From assembly GCA_033964015.1 (NCBI GenBank), contig CM066918.1:29364595-29428594 (forward strand): 64,000 nt of DNA. The letters are read 5' to 3'. The position numbers and the translations under genes are program-made. Every line of letters begins with the position of its first letter. Position 1 is the stretch's first letter. This stretch comes from Scolanthus callimorphus (Eukaryota; Cnidaria; Anthozoa; Actiniaria; Edwardsiidae). This document shows positions 45,837 to 59,100 of this stretch, piece by piece. The notes beneath the pieces were generated by a model, which was not told the origin of the DNA, made no database searches, and saw only the letters and a program-made list of their open reading frames with translations.

Positions 45837-48800
45837 ATCCTCTATATTAGACATTTGCTAATTCATCTTTACGTATCCCCAGACGTCGTCTGGGCAACTG
45901 TGAGTATTCCTGTTATACTTATATTTAAAAAAAAAACGTTGTTGGAAGCCGTACGCTCCCAGACTGCACAGCTATTAAACTGGGTCCGGTTGCTCGAAAA
46001 TGGTTTAGCACTAATTAATTACCATGGTGACTCGATGGTTTTGTTCAGAACTAAACCTGGTTTAAATTTAATCCACCTTTGAACAACCCGCGCCTGGAGA
46101 GAAGGTCTTGAACCGGACAGTGCTAGTGTGTAACCAAGCTCTGTTTTGTAGAATTTAGCAGCCAGGCCAGCCAGGTATCATCAAAATAGGATATTTTGAT
46201 GATACTTTACTTCTGTTTTGGTCGCATTCTCTCTTGGCCTTAAAGAAGTCAGGAATCTGTTTCTCTGTCCATTTAAAATATTAGGTGAAATGTGAACATT
46301 TAACATGACTTTAGTGTAAAAATAAGAAAAAATAAATGAGTAGTAAAAAAAAAGAAGAAAAATCACACTAAAACACTAAACTAAAGCACTTTTCATGCCA
46401 ACTTAGCGCGTTTGAGCGCTGGTAACTCATTGGTCGATAAAGAACCATATTATCTTTGTTCCCGAAATCGGTAAATATCTTTCACCGGTGGTGACAAAAA
46501 TAATAAATGATGTAATATTGCTTTAGAATGGTTGCGTCCAACTATTTTTCGCAAACAAGCTAATACCCTCGTTATCACCGATATCTGTGCACGCAAAATG
46601 AATATAATACGATTTTTTTTAATGATCTGATTTCAAAAACTATTTGAAAGGCCGGCTAGTAGTGTTTATCATCTGCGCGACAGTGTTAATTAGGAAGCTC
46701 AACAGTGTGACAGTAATACAATGACAAAAACGAATATAATACTACCTTTGTAATTTGTTCACATTTTTCATTTTTTTCAATTTCCACTCATGTCGTAAAT
46801 ATTTGGCCAGTTTCCTTTGATTGTGAGCTTCGTTTACATATTTGGTATTTGTTATATAGAAAACCAGATTTGTGCCCTAAGAATCTTTGACCAGTTTATC
46901 AAAGACCAGTTCAAGTAAAGTCTTTCATCATTGTCCATTTTTCTCAGGCTGTTATTGGTTGAGCGAGTTTTCAAGTGGCGTTGTCTGTAGTATTGTTTTA
47001 AGGTGCTTCGCACCTGTGTTGAACCTGTTAAACATATTAGAACCGACGCTATTGCCTTGTGAATCATCAGTCATTATTTCAAATCTTATCGAACGACAAC
47101 CTGTTGCACGTAGAGAATCAAGTGAATGAGACACCTAGCTCTGTTTTCTCAAAACAGCTTTGCCCTCGAGGAACAAAAACACCAGCGTCCTCGTCTAAAA
47201 AGCTGTCAACACCAGATACTAGTTTTAACACAGGAAGGACACTTTGAATCGCCATTAGTCTAGTTTTTTAAGTCAATATAGAAGAACGTTAAACGAAAAG
47301 TTGTAAAGATTTGATTTGAATTTGAAGTATTTTTCTCACCAAATTTCGTGACGCCTTTGCCAAAAATAGGTCATATGACCCGTGATTGCGTTACATGTAC
47401 GATAAATGCTTATTGAATTTCAACTTTTTCCAGTTTACCTTTTGCTAAAGTTCCGTGGTTTATGGTTCCTTGGAATCGTTGCATGTAATTTCGCATATCC
47501 GTTGGAGGTGTTTTTGCCACACGCGTTGAATTCTTATTGCAGTAAAACCGCGACAATGTGAAACTTTTGTTCCGCTCGATGTTGGCCACAGTGAATACCA
47601 GAACTCTCAATTTTTCTCAAAACAATATTATCGCCTTTACTCACGCGGTCAGTCAATGAAAAAACACTCTAGTTCAACAGTGTTGTGTGTTTATCAAATA
47701 CCATAACATTTACAGGTTGCTGAAGTGTTCATTCATGACTTAATCTATATCGTCGAGTTCAGCAGCAAGAACTGCATTCTTTTTCAAGTACAATGACCAA
47801 ATGATGTAGTAAAATACTGCCCCAGTTTAAACGAATGGTGCCTACAATTTTAAGTATACGAACGTTTTAGTAGCGAAAGCTTTTTTCGAACAAACCCACA
47901 CTGAGCAGATCCGACTAGGTGGAAATCGCAATATGTCGTTGAATGGCTTCCAGTTGACCAATTACAATCGTAACCTACAGTTTTTTTTATTTACACGCTA
48001 AACATTTGTCTACTTCTGATAGTTTTTTTTTATTCAGATTTTCAGAGTTGGCTCGACACACAACAATTGCAAGAAATCAATCCTACAAGTCGCATTGTAG
48101 ATAGAGAGACTGAAGTGCGCGCGTCTCTTTTATCCATTTTCGTCTACACGAAACGCGCGCTGCATGATGGTCTAAAGGGCACAATAGCCCGAATTGACCA
48201 TTAAAATGCAATAAAAAATGTGTGGATTTACGGGTACCAGAGCCAAGGATTCACAATCTTCAATATTCAATACCCTCGAACGGTAGCAATTGTGGCGCTC
48301 CTTTAGTTTTGCAAGTTCATGACACCAATTTTTGACAGAAAAAAAAATTAGGGCGATAGGTTTCAGTGAAAATACAAATTCATGGGAAGTTGAAAAAAAT
48401 ATATAGGCGTATAGACGCTAATACAAAAGAGTTGTAGCATATTCGCTGAGCTAGCTAATTCTTTTGTGATCCTTTGTGTAACGCAACACCTATCGAGTTC
48501 TACTTACGTGACACGTTGCTCGCGATAAATTAGTCCTCAGCCGCGCGGTGGCAATTTATTTGACATAGATTTTAAAATTAAGCTACCATGTTCTTTTCAT
48601 TTGATTTGATTTGAGCCGATTTCTATTGATGGACACCAGCTACCGGAAGGCTGAGAGTATTGTTTTTGATTGGAACCGTTCTTTTTAGTCTAGATATCGA
48701 ATTGACTGCAACATGATTCTTAATCATTCAATGTCAAGTTTACATCTCGGCTGGAACTCACGTCAACACACCGTGAAACCACCTCCTCAAGTATTTTTTT

Positions 48801-49427
48801 CTTGTTTTCCTTTCAATTTTCTCATCAGGGAAGCATTAAACCGGACAAAGGCGTTGTGACCACAAACCCACCTGTTATCAAACCGGAAATGACGTGTAAC
48901 CAAAATTAGACAAGTCCTGTCGCTATAGCAATTCTTAGAAATAGGACATTCCACTCTTTCAAATAATAACAGCATATAATCGCCCCGCTAACGGTGCAAA
49001 GATTTAATCCGGGATGTGATCCGATCCGCTCTGGGGTGCTCTAATAAAGTACATAGAACAACCCAATTTTCGATTTTTCGTCTCTGTTCCCAGTTTCTTG
49101 TTTATCTGGAGTTTAGGAATAGATTTTTTTAATCTGAAACTTCAAATAACAGTTGCCAACACGACACCTACTGCCTCCTTTGGCCACGGAACTCTCTTTT
49201 ATTTTATTTTTTCTGGATTGTATTGCTTTTTGCTTTGATTTGTAAAGCTCCAACTTTTTTCGATTCCGCATGTAGTAAAATCGTGTAAAAATAAAACTGA
49301 ATCCAAGTCGTAATCATACAGTCTACAAGGCTTGTCAGCTTTTCAGAATCGGATAAGTTTACAAACTCGAGATATATCATGTACACAAAAGTTATATAAT
49401 ACAAAAAAATAATCATTATTCACTTAC
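45837..49427. other. Unassigned; a few weak coding candidates
   Basis: Candidates considered: plus strand 46990-47247, where two overlapping frames look protein-like (one ends ERQPVARRESSE, the other runs NETPSSVFSKQL...NTGRTL); minus 47432-47610, ending in a donor (AAAAG|GTAAAC); and minus 48787-48966. None has a domain I recognise or a complete splice structure. Confidence 0.3.
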
Positions 49428-49542
49428 ATTCATTTTGGTTATCCGGCATTGTGAAGACTTTTTTCATTAATCGAGGTAATTTCCGAACTCTTTCCAAGCT
49501 AGTTCTTGATGTGGTGGTCGCATCCAAAACTCTGTTATGCAT
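49428..49542 (-). CDS. Tentative first coding exon, unknown gene (minus)
   Basis: An ATG at 49542 opens 38 codons (MHNRVLDATTTSRTSLERVR...) and the frame runs into a textbook donor (GAAT|GTAAGTG) at 49427. The protein is unrecognised and basic. A possible next exon in matching phase is 48966-48787 (CPISKNCYSDRTC, stop, then AATAAA near 48552), but its acceptor is weak. Confidence 0.33.
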
Positions 49543-49558
49543 GACTACAAACTCAATT

Positions 49559-49659
49559 TATATAAACACCACTGGCGATGCGAAACTCCTGTGTCATGGT
49601 TTTGTGTCTAAATACGGTACGTTATAGGTTGAATGGTTACATATCTGGGTATGACGTCA
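49559..49659. promoter_or_regulatory. Candidate divergent promoter: TATA box and CRE
   Basis: TATATAAA at 49559-49566 and a palindromic CRE (TGACGTCA) at 49652-49659 lie in the 150 bp between two tentative divergent first exons. Positions of TATA and CRE do not fit one start site neatly, so this is weak. Confidence 0.3.
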
Positions 49660-49693
49660 TTCATTAACACACCACAGGGTGCCCACGCACTCA

Positions 49694-49765
49694 ATGGAAA
49701 GTGTGCCGAAGGAATCTTTGTATTCAAAAACAAATGCCGTGGTAGCCGAGAAAAAAGCTTGTAAG
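49694..49765 (+). CDS. Tentative first coding exon, unknown gene (plus)
   Basis: ATG in fair context (TCAATGG) opens 24 codons, MESVPKESLYSKTNAVVAEK and four more, ending at AAG|GTTAGT. No continuing exon found downstream. Unrecognised. Confidence 0.25.
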
Positions 49766-52700
49766 GTTAGTTTGAATGCAGTTTAAGAAAAGTATGTTCG
49801 TTTTTTACGGCTTTGCGGCTTCTCGCGTTGACAAAACGTGCCTGCGCTTTGCAACTTTGCACTGTCACGTGTTTGTTCAATAAAATAAACACGAAACTTC
49901 ATGATCGGTTCTCATTCTCCGAATAATAAAGCGATTTTCGTATTTGGAGGATATTTTGCTGAATTAAAAATTTATATAGACAAAAACTAAGTCACGTTTT
50001 CTGTTGAGTGCTGAAATTTCCCGATCATGTCAATGCAGATTTTCGAAGGCCATTCAAATATCGAACTCCAGCAAAAAAAATTCCAGGAATTGATTTATTT
50101 TAGGACAGTAGGACAGATGTTTACAGTATAAGATCAATATAGTGTTGCTAAAGAAACAAAAATAAAATATCAGGAACTAGGGGAATTTTCCTTGGAAAGC
50201 GACACTCTTAACACAAACACAGTAACTTTCGCATCTACAGGGTTATGATCGTTTCTCAGAAATCGTTTCTAAAAAACCCAGTCAGCACTTTCTATATCGC
50301 CCGCATTTTTCGTGGGGAGGGGAGGGTAGGATTGTACGTATGTGACAAAGCGGATACGAGTTGAATGAGAAACAAAGAGCACAGATAATTTTAGAAATTT
50401 TACCATCGATACAAAAAGGTTATTAAAACAGAAATAACTTCATGAAGGAAACAAAAAAAGCTTTGTCCATGTTTAGTCAGTGTTTCGCGCTGTCCCGTGA
50501 GCCTTTTTCCGACCGCGCGAGTCGAAAGGCCAGAAAAGGTCACTTTTATCTTCTCGAAAAATAGAAAATGAGTCTAAAATGTCCGAAAACATAAAAAATC
50601 CCCGGATACTCCCACAATGCCTTGAGGAAAGGTGTCAACCCGACCGGCTCTTTGGTTCGATATACTGTACTTCCGGTTTCACAATAAGTTTTCTTGAAAA
50701 ACCGGAAGTAGTATTACATTTCCAAAGTACAGACGTTGTTGCGTCATTGGTGTTATTATCACTGGAAGCCCGTGCCGCGTTTGAAAGGCTCCAAGGGCTG
50801 CAGGCTAAAGTGCAGCCACGTAAACGTCAAACATAAAACGACAAGGCCATGGCCGACCGTGATAGCTGATGAGTAAACAGCGGGGTTAAATCTCAAGGCA
50901 GTAAAAAATCACGGCGTCGAAATTTCTGGAAAAAAGTCCAAGGATCCAAGCTTAAATTCTAACCGCATACTGTTATGAGTCTAGGGAGCATTATAGCATA
51001 GGCCTCGTGAAATTCCCGGGATGAAATTGTGGCATACGAAAATGATGTTTCCTTTTCAAGTTCTTTTGTGTTCTCATTGGTTTTATCGCTTAAACCGTGT
51101 AAATGTGTTATCGCTACAGAACGCGACCGGAAGACGATATTTGGTTATTTTTTTGTGTCTGACGAACTCTTGTATGATTGCCAAAGTGCAAGGGAGTGAA
51201 CATAATTGTGCTCTGACGCCTAAATTTACAAGAGCCACTTGTTTGCTCAAACGGTCTCCGAATTGTCAGTTTCCTCTTTAATTCACGGCAGACGTCTCCT
51301 GCGCTCGTCACTCTAGTGATATTTTCAACTCTGAATCAAATGAGAAACTACGCACTAGTTCCATATGAGTGCTTTCTAGTCCGCATTCTGTTATTAGTTA
51401 ACTTTTTTACTATATTATTTTTCTGTACCGAGATGAATTGAGCGTTCCGGGTTTAATTTTCTGTTGATGACGTAACACATCGTTTTGACATTGATCCACC
51501 GCGCGTCCTAGGGCTCTATTGTGGTGATTAACCGTTCGATACAGATGCGCTCTAGAAAATCCCATGCGATAATGCATGCTATAACCGATTTCACAATTTC
51601 CAACCCTACCTCGATTGGCAAGGTTTTTTTTATGCTTTAGTGCTCATTTCCACAATTTCTATTTCAAATTGTGTTCATCTACAGTATTTAATTCTCTTGT
51701 ACGTTAGTCATTTCCTCTCAACAACATCACGCGTATTTCGGTTGAGAATCCATGAACTTGACTGTTAGTTGTTAATCATTACCGTTTTCTTACGTGAATC
51801 CTGAATCGCCTACGTTTGGCATGAATATTTCACGCCATTTGTCCGCATTGGCAACGACCCAATAATGAATTTTCCGCAGAAGTTCTTTATTTATTAGCGG
51901 GCGAATATTCTCAATCAAGAACTATTTCAAGAAAAATGGGAAATTTCATTTTTCCGTCTACAATTTTAGTTATCAGAGCTCGTATGTACACCTGTAATTT
52001 GACCAATCAAATTGCACATCATAAACTGACATCTTTGATTGATGGGATACTTGCTTCGAAATGGTTTCCAAACTTCCTGCGAAATAACTGTCCTCTGCTC
52101 AGTATATTCTCATAAAAAGAATATCTACTTTACTCTAGTCCGTTCAGTGGGCATCGTAAATATTCCATTGTTTTATTTCGTTAATTACTTCGTTAAAAAT
52201 GTTTTGACATTGCTGTCGTAGAATGGATTTATTGCCCGGGGCCAGATAAGATTCACCTCTAATTTGTAACATTTCACACATAAAAAAGAGTGTATATTTT
52301 CATGCGAGACGTTCGCTAAATACACATAAAATCAGAAATTCTTATTTTGCATATGAACAGCTCGCTATCTCATGTTTGTGTTTTCGACTTAACGAGAATT
52401 ATCTTCTAATAAAAGTTTGACAACTTGACAAGATTAGAGCACGACTCATACGTATTCAAGGCACGTCGAGTCCATTGCCAGTTATGTACATCAGCTTTGC
52501 ATCATTAGTACACTTCTAAAATGTTACTTGATAATATAATCTAGGAAGTTTCCTTGATCTAACTGACAATGTAAAACTCCTTGTACAAAACATAATATAT
52601 TTTCTGTTAGATAATTTAACAATTGACTTACTTTATGCCTTGTTTCACGGGCTTTCTTCTCAAAACTCTTCTTTAAATTGAGGGGACGTTAGTGTGAAGT

Positions 52701-53880
52701 TGCGAGCAGTGACTCAAGTGTTTTTCTTTTTCTCTTTAACAGGATTCTTGGTAAACATGTAACCAGTCTTTTTAACGCGCACTTAACGACGATGTGAACC
52801 AACTGAAGGCGCTTTCCCACCGACAATATTATTTACGACGGCTGAAACCGACGGGCTATGAATCGTGACTGTTTTGATTGAAAAGGTCGTGATCTCTAAA
52901 GAGATTGCCGATATGTGGTCACGTTTTGACTCAGGGAAAACCCTCAGCCATGTATGGGTCAGTTTGTAAAACAAATAGGAGGCCTGATTTATTGACAGGG
53001 AAACAAAATGTGTACAAATAACGTGCTAGAGATAGTGCAGGGAATCATATCTTTTGTCACGAAATCACCAGCCAGTCATCATTCCAGATAAAAACATTAA
53101 AAAGAGATTAATAACATTGATGCAATATTCACAACATTGTAAAATCTTTCCAAAGCAATATTGTATTAGTACTAATAGATAAAATAGCCAATTAAAACTC
53201 CCACGAAAACAGCGGCATACATTCAAAGTTGTTGTTTTTCATCAAAATAACGATTCCATTTTAACACTAGTATAGCATGCAACAAGAAGAAGATCAAATA
53301 TTTGTCGAAAGAACACTCAGAAATTCTCCGCCGCCGTTTTGGCTTCTTACTAACGTTCACAGTCCACTCGGCACTCTTGTAAGAGTGCAGAAGCCAGAAG
53401 CAAACTTTTTGCTGCTAGAAAAATATAGAGAAAAAAACTGTTTCTCTCGGCTTCTTTTACTAACGCATGCGCAGCAGTTTTTCGTGAAAAGCAAGTTTGA
53501 CAAACATACTTGCGCATTTATTGCCGCCTGACATTGTGTAGCTCAGAAAGCTCGGCCGCCGCTCAGTATTTGGATTTGTTTTATCTTATGTTACGTACCG
53601 ACAGGATATTTCAATATCCTGCATGCGACAGTGTTTGTGATTCGCTGCCAAACCTTTTCGGACAACACTTTTGTGTCGACAGCTAATCGGTGCCGACTTC
53701 GCTGGCATAGCTAATAAGATATCTAGCGCACGCGACATTGCATGTACATTTTTATATATATATATGTCTGTCTATAGTCGTTTACAAAAAGGGAAGTACA
53801 TAATACTTGGTCTGACTGGAAAGTACTACTGATAAGGGAATTCCTCGGCGTCTTTTTATCTTTTCTAAACTAGTAACCTA
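49766..53880. other. Unassigned
   Basis: No supported gene. An 85-codon open frame at 50579-50836 contains an ACTTCCGG...CCGGAAGT inverted pair, which may be ETS-type sites or a foldback. Minus-strand 52783-52974 is open but has no domain. No clear MITE boundaries. Confidence 0.35.
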
Positions 53881-54495
53881 TTTTCTTTAGTTTTAAAAAT
53901 TGTCTTTTGTCAGGGGATATCGAGTCCCTGGAGCCCACAATGATTTTGATCTGGAGCCATCTCTGAAACCCTTTAGGGACCCTGGGCAGTCTTATGTAAC
54001 AGCCGATTGAAAAAAGTTGAGACAATTTATTTTATTGATCAGTTGAAATGTGTGCGCTCGAAATAATCTTGCTGCGTTTTGTGCGCAAGTTTAGTTACTA
54101 GTAGTTCCGCGAGGAGACTAAGTTCCAAGGCCAGTTTCCATGGGGATAACCGAATACGAATATTTAATCGCGCCGCGCCATTCCACCATTTTCTTTAGTT
54201 TTAAAATTGTCTTTTGTCAGGGGATATCGAGTCCCTGGAGCCCACAATGATTTTGATCTGGAGCCATCTCTGAAACCCTTTAGGGACCCTGGGCAGTCTT
54301 ATGTAACAGCCGATTGAAAAAAGTTGAGACAATTTATTTTATTGATCAGTTGAAATGTGTGCGCTCGAAATAATCTTGCTGCGATTTGTGCGCAAGTTTA
54401 GTTACTAGTAGTTCCGCGAGGAGACTAAGTTCCAAGGCCAGTTTCCATGGGGATAACCGAATACGAATATTTAATCGCGCCGCGCCATTCCACCA
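53881..54495. repeat. Recent tandem duplication, 308 + 307 bp
   Basis: Copy 1 (53881-54188) and copy 2 (54189-54495) both run from TTTTCTTTAG to GCCATTCCACCA. They differ at only two places: one A lost in an A-run near the start and one T-to-A change (GCGTTTTGTG / GCGATTTGTG). Copy 2 ends 120 bp before the FHAD1-like start codon, so the promoter or 5' UTR is likely included. Confidence 0.95.
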
Positions 54496-54615
54496 TCTTG
54501 GAAATCAACAAGACAGAATTACTTTGTAATTTTAGCATTTAGAACGCCAAAAGGAACTGATTATTGATATGTTCGTGAAGATATAACTACCAGCTTTCAA
54601 GATCTTGCTATTGCC

Positions 54616-56189
54616 ATGAAGGGGTCGCTCAGAGCGAAATTCGGAAGCTCGGTTTACCAACTGAGTAACCCTGTCACAACTGTTGGACGCGAAGGAAGCG
54701 ACATAATTTTGCAGGTAAAGGCAGTAAACTTGTTAAAGTTTTAAAGAAAATTAGCGTATCTATCCTACGGATATGTGTACTTCTGCTTAAAGTAAGGGGG
54801 CTTATTTCTAAAAGTTTCGCTTTGAAAATAATCTGCATGAATAGTCGCAGATCCATCGGCGAGACATTCACACGATCTGGTAGCAAGTCTTGCAAACCAA
54901 GACAAATTCATACTCTTTATTATTAAGTTGAGATATAAGTAAGTTATGTGTAAATGGCTCTCCATTAGGTTTCTCCTCGCTATGGACTATGTATCATTCT
55001 TTATTATCACGGACAGTACAGTCTATTATTTGCCTGGAGACTGTTTTGTTTGCCGTCTCGAGTAACTTTTGTTTGTGTAAAATTCCTTTGTTGTTGAAGA
55101 GTACGAGTGGATTTCTTACATCACATGGTCATGGCTTTCGCTATAACTGTAGTAGTAACCTTAGGCTATGAGTAAATTTATGATTCTGATAATTGCTCTC
55201 AGCTTGAATTGTGTATCCCTTTAGGGGGCTGACGAAGAATGATGCTGAAATAACTAAACTTCTAGGGCTTTTATGGGGAATATAAGAAACGTCTTGAGTA
55301 ATAAAGTAAAAATAAAGACCTTGCCATCTTTGATTGGTGACTACAAAATCATATTTGTCTCTAGATTTTTGCAGACATCCGTCTGCTTTTGTACATCAAA
55401 TTACAATTCAGGCACATTGTAGTTTCACATACAGTTTAGTCTGCTTTGCAGCTGTAGCAGTCTCTGTCACACAAGCGCTTGCTTCAAGCACTTGCATGAG
55501 AGAGACTGCTATGACTACAAAGGAGACTAACACACAGCCAATACATACATATGTTATTTACCGGCTTTAGGTCAGTACGTATAGGGAAAAACTGTGACCA
55601 GACCGAGGTCACAGTTTTTCCCTATACGGACTGACCTAAAGCCGGTAAATAACTTTTTTTTCCAACTCTAAAATTTGAGTTAATATGTACTAGACAGAAC
55701 ATGTATTCACTGTATGCATTCATGGTATTAAATACATTTTGGCTGTTAGTTTATTTGGAATAAAATTGCTGTAAAAACAAGCCATATAGCACAGCACTAA
55801 AATTTGTGCAGTCTAACAAAGAGGGGGGCCTAGGGGGTTCTCAAAGCCACACAAAAATTTCGAAAAAATGTGTGTCCACAGATATTTTGGGAATACTTTT
55901 TATCCACAAAACCGTGCAAAAACACAGCCAATACCGCATCACCGCAAACCCCTAGGCCCCCTCAACAAAGGAAGTTGTAACGGCAGTAATTAATAACTAG
56001 TTGTTAATATTCTTTTATCCCAGCTTCCAAATGTTGAAAGGCAACATGCTACATTGACTTATGATGACAGTCAAGGGTGCTATGTGTTGGAAGATCTCAA
56101 TTCTGCAAATGGAACTTATGTCAATGAAATGAGAGTTCAAAATGCTGCTGTACGTCTGGCACCAGGGGATGTTATCAGATTTGGCTATG
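54616..56189 (+). CDS. FHAD1: Exons 1-2 of the FHAD1-like gene: FHA domain
   Basis: Exon 1 (54616-54714) starts MKGSLRAKFG and carries the FHA GR pair (Gly24-Arg25, in TVGREGSD). Exon 2 (56024-56189) carries the ERQHATL segment with His41, the LNSANGTYVN loop (Asn62-Gly63) and the final strand PGDVIRFGY. These are the residues that hold phosphothreonine peptides. Intron 1 (1.3 kb) splits the domain in phase 0. Confidence 0.92.
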
Positions 56190-59100
56190 GTATCCTTTTT
56201 ACTCTGTTCTTCCTATACTATTGATAATGATGCCTCATTTAAACACTTTGGTTGAGCTGGGGAACCCAGTGGCTTGTCATAGTGCACAGGCTAGGAGCTT
56301 CCAGAGTCAAATTTTATGTGGAATACACAGATTTCTTTTGTGAATCCTGCAGTGGAACAGCCTGGTGAAAACACTAAGAATAACATATTTATGAAATTCA
56401 GCCAGTTGACTTCAATGTAAATTGAAATGCCAGCTCCATGTCCCTCATGTTCCTTAACAAATTCTCCAGGAAATCCTGGTTATGAGTTGAATGTTGATCA
56501 GATACCATTAATACAATACCCTTCTGTTGCACCACCCACCCGTCCCTGGCTAAGGGTCATGTCTTCATCGTCACAAAATAATTCAACATCTCTGCCTTAC
56601 ATTCCCACTGCCTTGTCTTCATTTGTTGATGATGTCCCGGTCTACCAAAACTCTCCATGTTTCTCATTGCCTGCATCATCTTTGAGTCCTGGTGATGTGA
56701 GAGGAGGTGTACAGGGTACAGGGGTAGGTACCATTTCTTCGCTCTCGATCATGCCTTACTTTGCGAGAGCAGACGTCTGAATTCTGGATTTTTGCATCCA
56801 TACATCCATTGGTACAATTTTGATTCTCTTAATATTTGGCTCTGTCTCAATAGGGTAGTGGTGGTGTAATGCCCCACCCACCCTTACGGTCACGCCCTGC
56901 AAGTGCTGGATCATCAAGGACCAGACCAAGTCCAGGATTTCCAGCAAGAGGTAATACAAGACTGTTAATGTTAGATCTTTCTCCAATATAGTACCTGTCA
57001 CTAATAGGGACCTGTCAATAGGGACTTAATAGCCTTTAATAGGAGATTCTGTTTTATTATAAATTATAAACTGCTTCAGTAATTGAAATACGGCCAACAG
57101 TTTGTGTTGACACTCAATCCATATGCATTTCTCTTTCTTCAGTAGGCTGGATGGAGGACCAAGTTGCAGGGAAGCCAGTTAATGGAGAAGTTGCATGTGC
57201 TGAAGAAATGGTAAGCCAGGTTGCAACTTGAAGATTGCTTTCAAAACTTGTGGCTTCTTCTGACCCTGTTGTCAACAAATTGCCAAAAAAGTACCCTGTT
57301 CCCCTGAGAGGGACTCCCATATCAGCCAGGTAGGGGAGCTCGACATAGGGTTTAGAGGTTATAAAATGTGGGCTGGAGGTATCTTTTAGGGGTGACAAAT
57401 GGCAAATCGAGATTTTCAAAGACAGCTAGGAAAAAAATTGAGATCAAGATGATCAATGATTGCTCCTCGTATTCTTTTGCAGTATATTTTCTTTCAGAGG
57501 CAAGTTTTTTTTTGCTGTAGTTGTCTATTTTTCCTTGAAACAAAGGATGCAGGATTTCATCCCTTTAGACCTTGCAGGACTTTTTTTTAAAAGCCCCCCC
57601 CCCCCTCTCAACAAATGTCAAATGGTCAGCCCCTTAGAGTAAAGAATGAAAAAAAAAAAATTTTGTTAGCAAATGGATCTTTTAGGGTGTTTGTGTGAGA
57701 TCATAGACAGTAAACTATTTTCTAGAATGCCACACCACATGCCACATGTAGTTGTAACAGTATTGACTTGCTTTTCAGGGGGAAAGGCTTCTGCGCATGG
57801 GAGATGAGCTCAGTCGCCTTGCATCATATGAAGCTGAGTGTCACCGTAAAGATGGGGTCATTAATTCCCTCAGAGATGAAATAGCAGACCTGAAGGCTAG
57901 TAGGGCTAACACAGGTTTTAGGTAATGTAATTTGCTTTTGCTGAAAATTGTTTTATTCTTCATTTATCAAATTTAATAAGAAATGGTGCACTACCGCATT
58001 CCCTAAATCAGCAATAGGAAATAGCTGCTTTCTCTGACTCAGTATGTTGCTAGGCCGACTGAGGCTTTTGTGTAAACCTGTCATTGTGTTGTGGGCTTGT
58101 AATCATAGAAATCGTTTTCCTTGCAATTTCCTTTTTATTTTGCAGAGCTGGAGGAGAAATGTCTGCCTTCTCTAACACTGGGATAGTAACAGAATTAAGG
58201 CAACAATGCAGTGAATTACAGATTCTTCTCAAAGAGAAGGATGAAGCCCATAGGACGGTCACACAGAAACTTGCTGACTATCAAGGACAGCTTCACATCA
58301 AGAATGAAGAATTGGCAAGCCTACAGAAGCAGCTCAATGCTCAGGTTAGTAGCATCAAGGGTACAGAAATTTGGTCTTTAGTTCACAGTGCTGGCTGTCC
58401 CATGGCTTTTGTAAGGTAAATTGTCACAGCTAATTTCTGACCATTGGTTGATGTTGGCTTTAGCTTCCTCACCACATTTCATGAAATGTTCATTTATTTA
58501 CACTAAATACATCGTCATTATGCACAAATGTTTTGCCATAGAATGCCTCTAATGAGTCCCAGCTTCAAAATCTGTACTACCATCCATTTAAACTAAGAAA
58601 GGAAATAGACGCTTCTTGGAAATAATTTTCTTGGAGCATCAAGAAAGAAGCTCAAGGCTGTTTTCGCGTTTTCTCTTACAGAGCATGCCAACTACCAAGA
58701 TTATTGATGAGAGCAACCATAAAACAAACACTCTTGCATCATTACGCACTGAGATGGCAGAAAAAGATCGTAAAATAGCCCATCTAAGCCATGACCTGAC
58801 AAAAACCAACAAGGCCAAGACACAGACAGCAACTTTGATGAACACCTTACAGCGCGAGAATGCGGCGAAAGATGGTATGAACCATCAGCTGAAAACTGAA
58901 GTGGACAAGCTGAAGAAACAACTGAGAGAAAAGGATGCTACAATATCGACACTATCAGCAAAGGTACTTATAAAAAGAACCGAGTTTATAATAACAAGTT
59001 GAGATTTGTTAAAAAGGAATAAGAAACCCTGGTCTGATGGGTGTGACAATGTCATCATCTGATTGTTGTGTGGATCTAACATAGTAAGAAACTTTTAGAC

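Noticed and set aside
47432..47610. Minus-strand open frame ending in a GTAAAC donor
   Set aside because: No acceptable acceptor (stop codon a few codons upstream) and no partner exon.
50579..50836. 85-codon plus-strand open frame
   Set aside because: Overlaps an inverted CCGGAAGT pair and has no recognisable similarity; likely chance.
52783..52974. 63-codon minus-strand open frame
   Set aside because: Looks moderately protein-like but has no splice sites or domain; cannot be supported.
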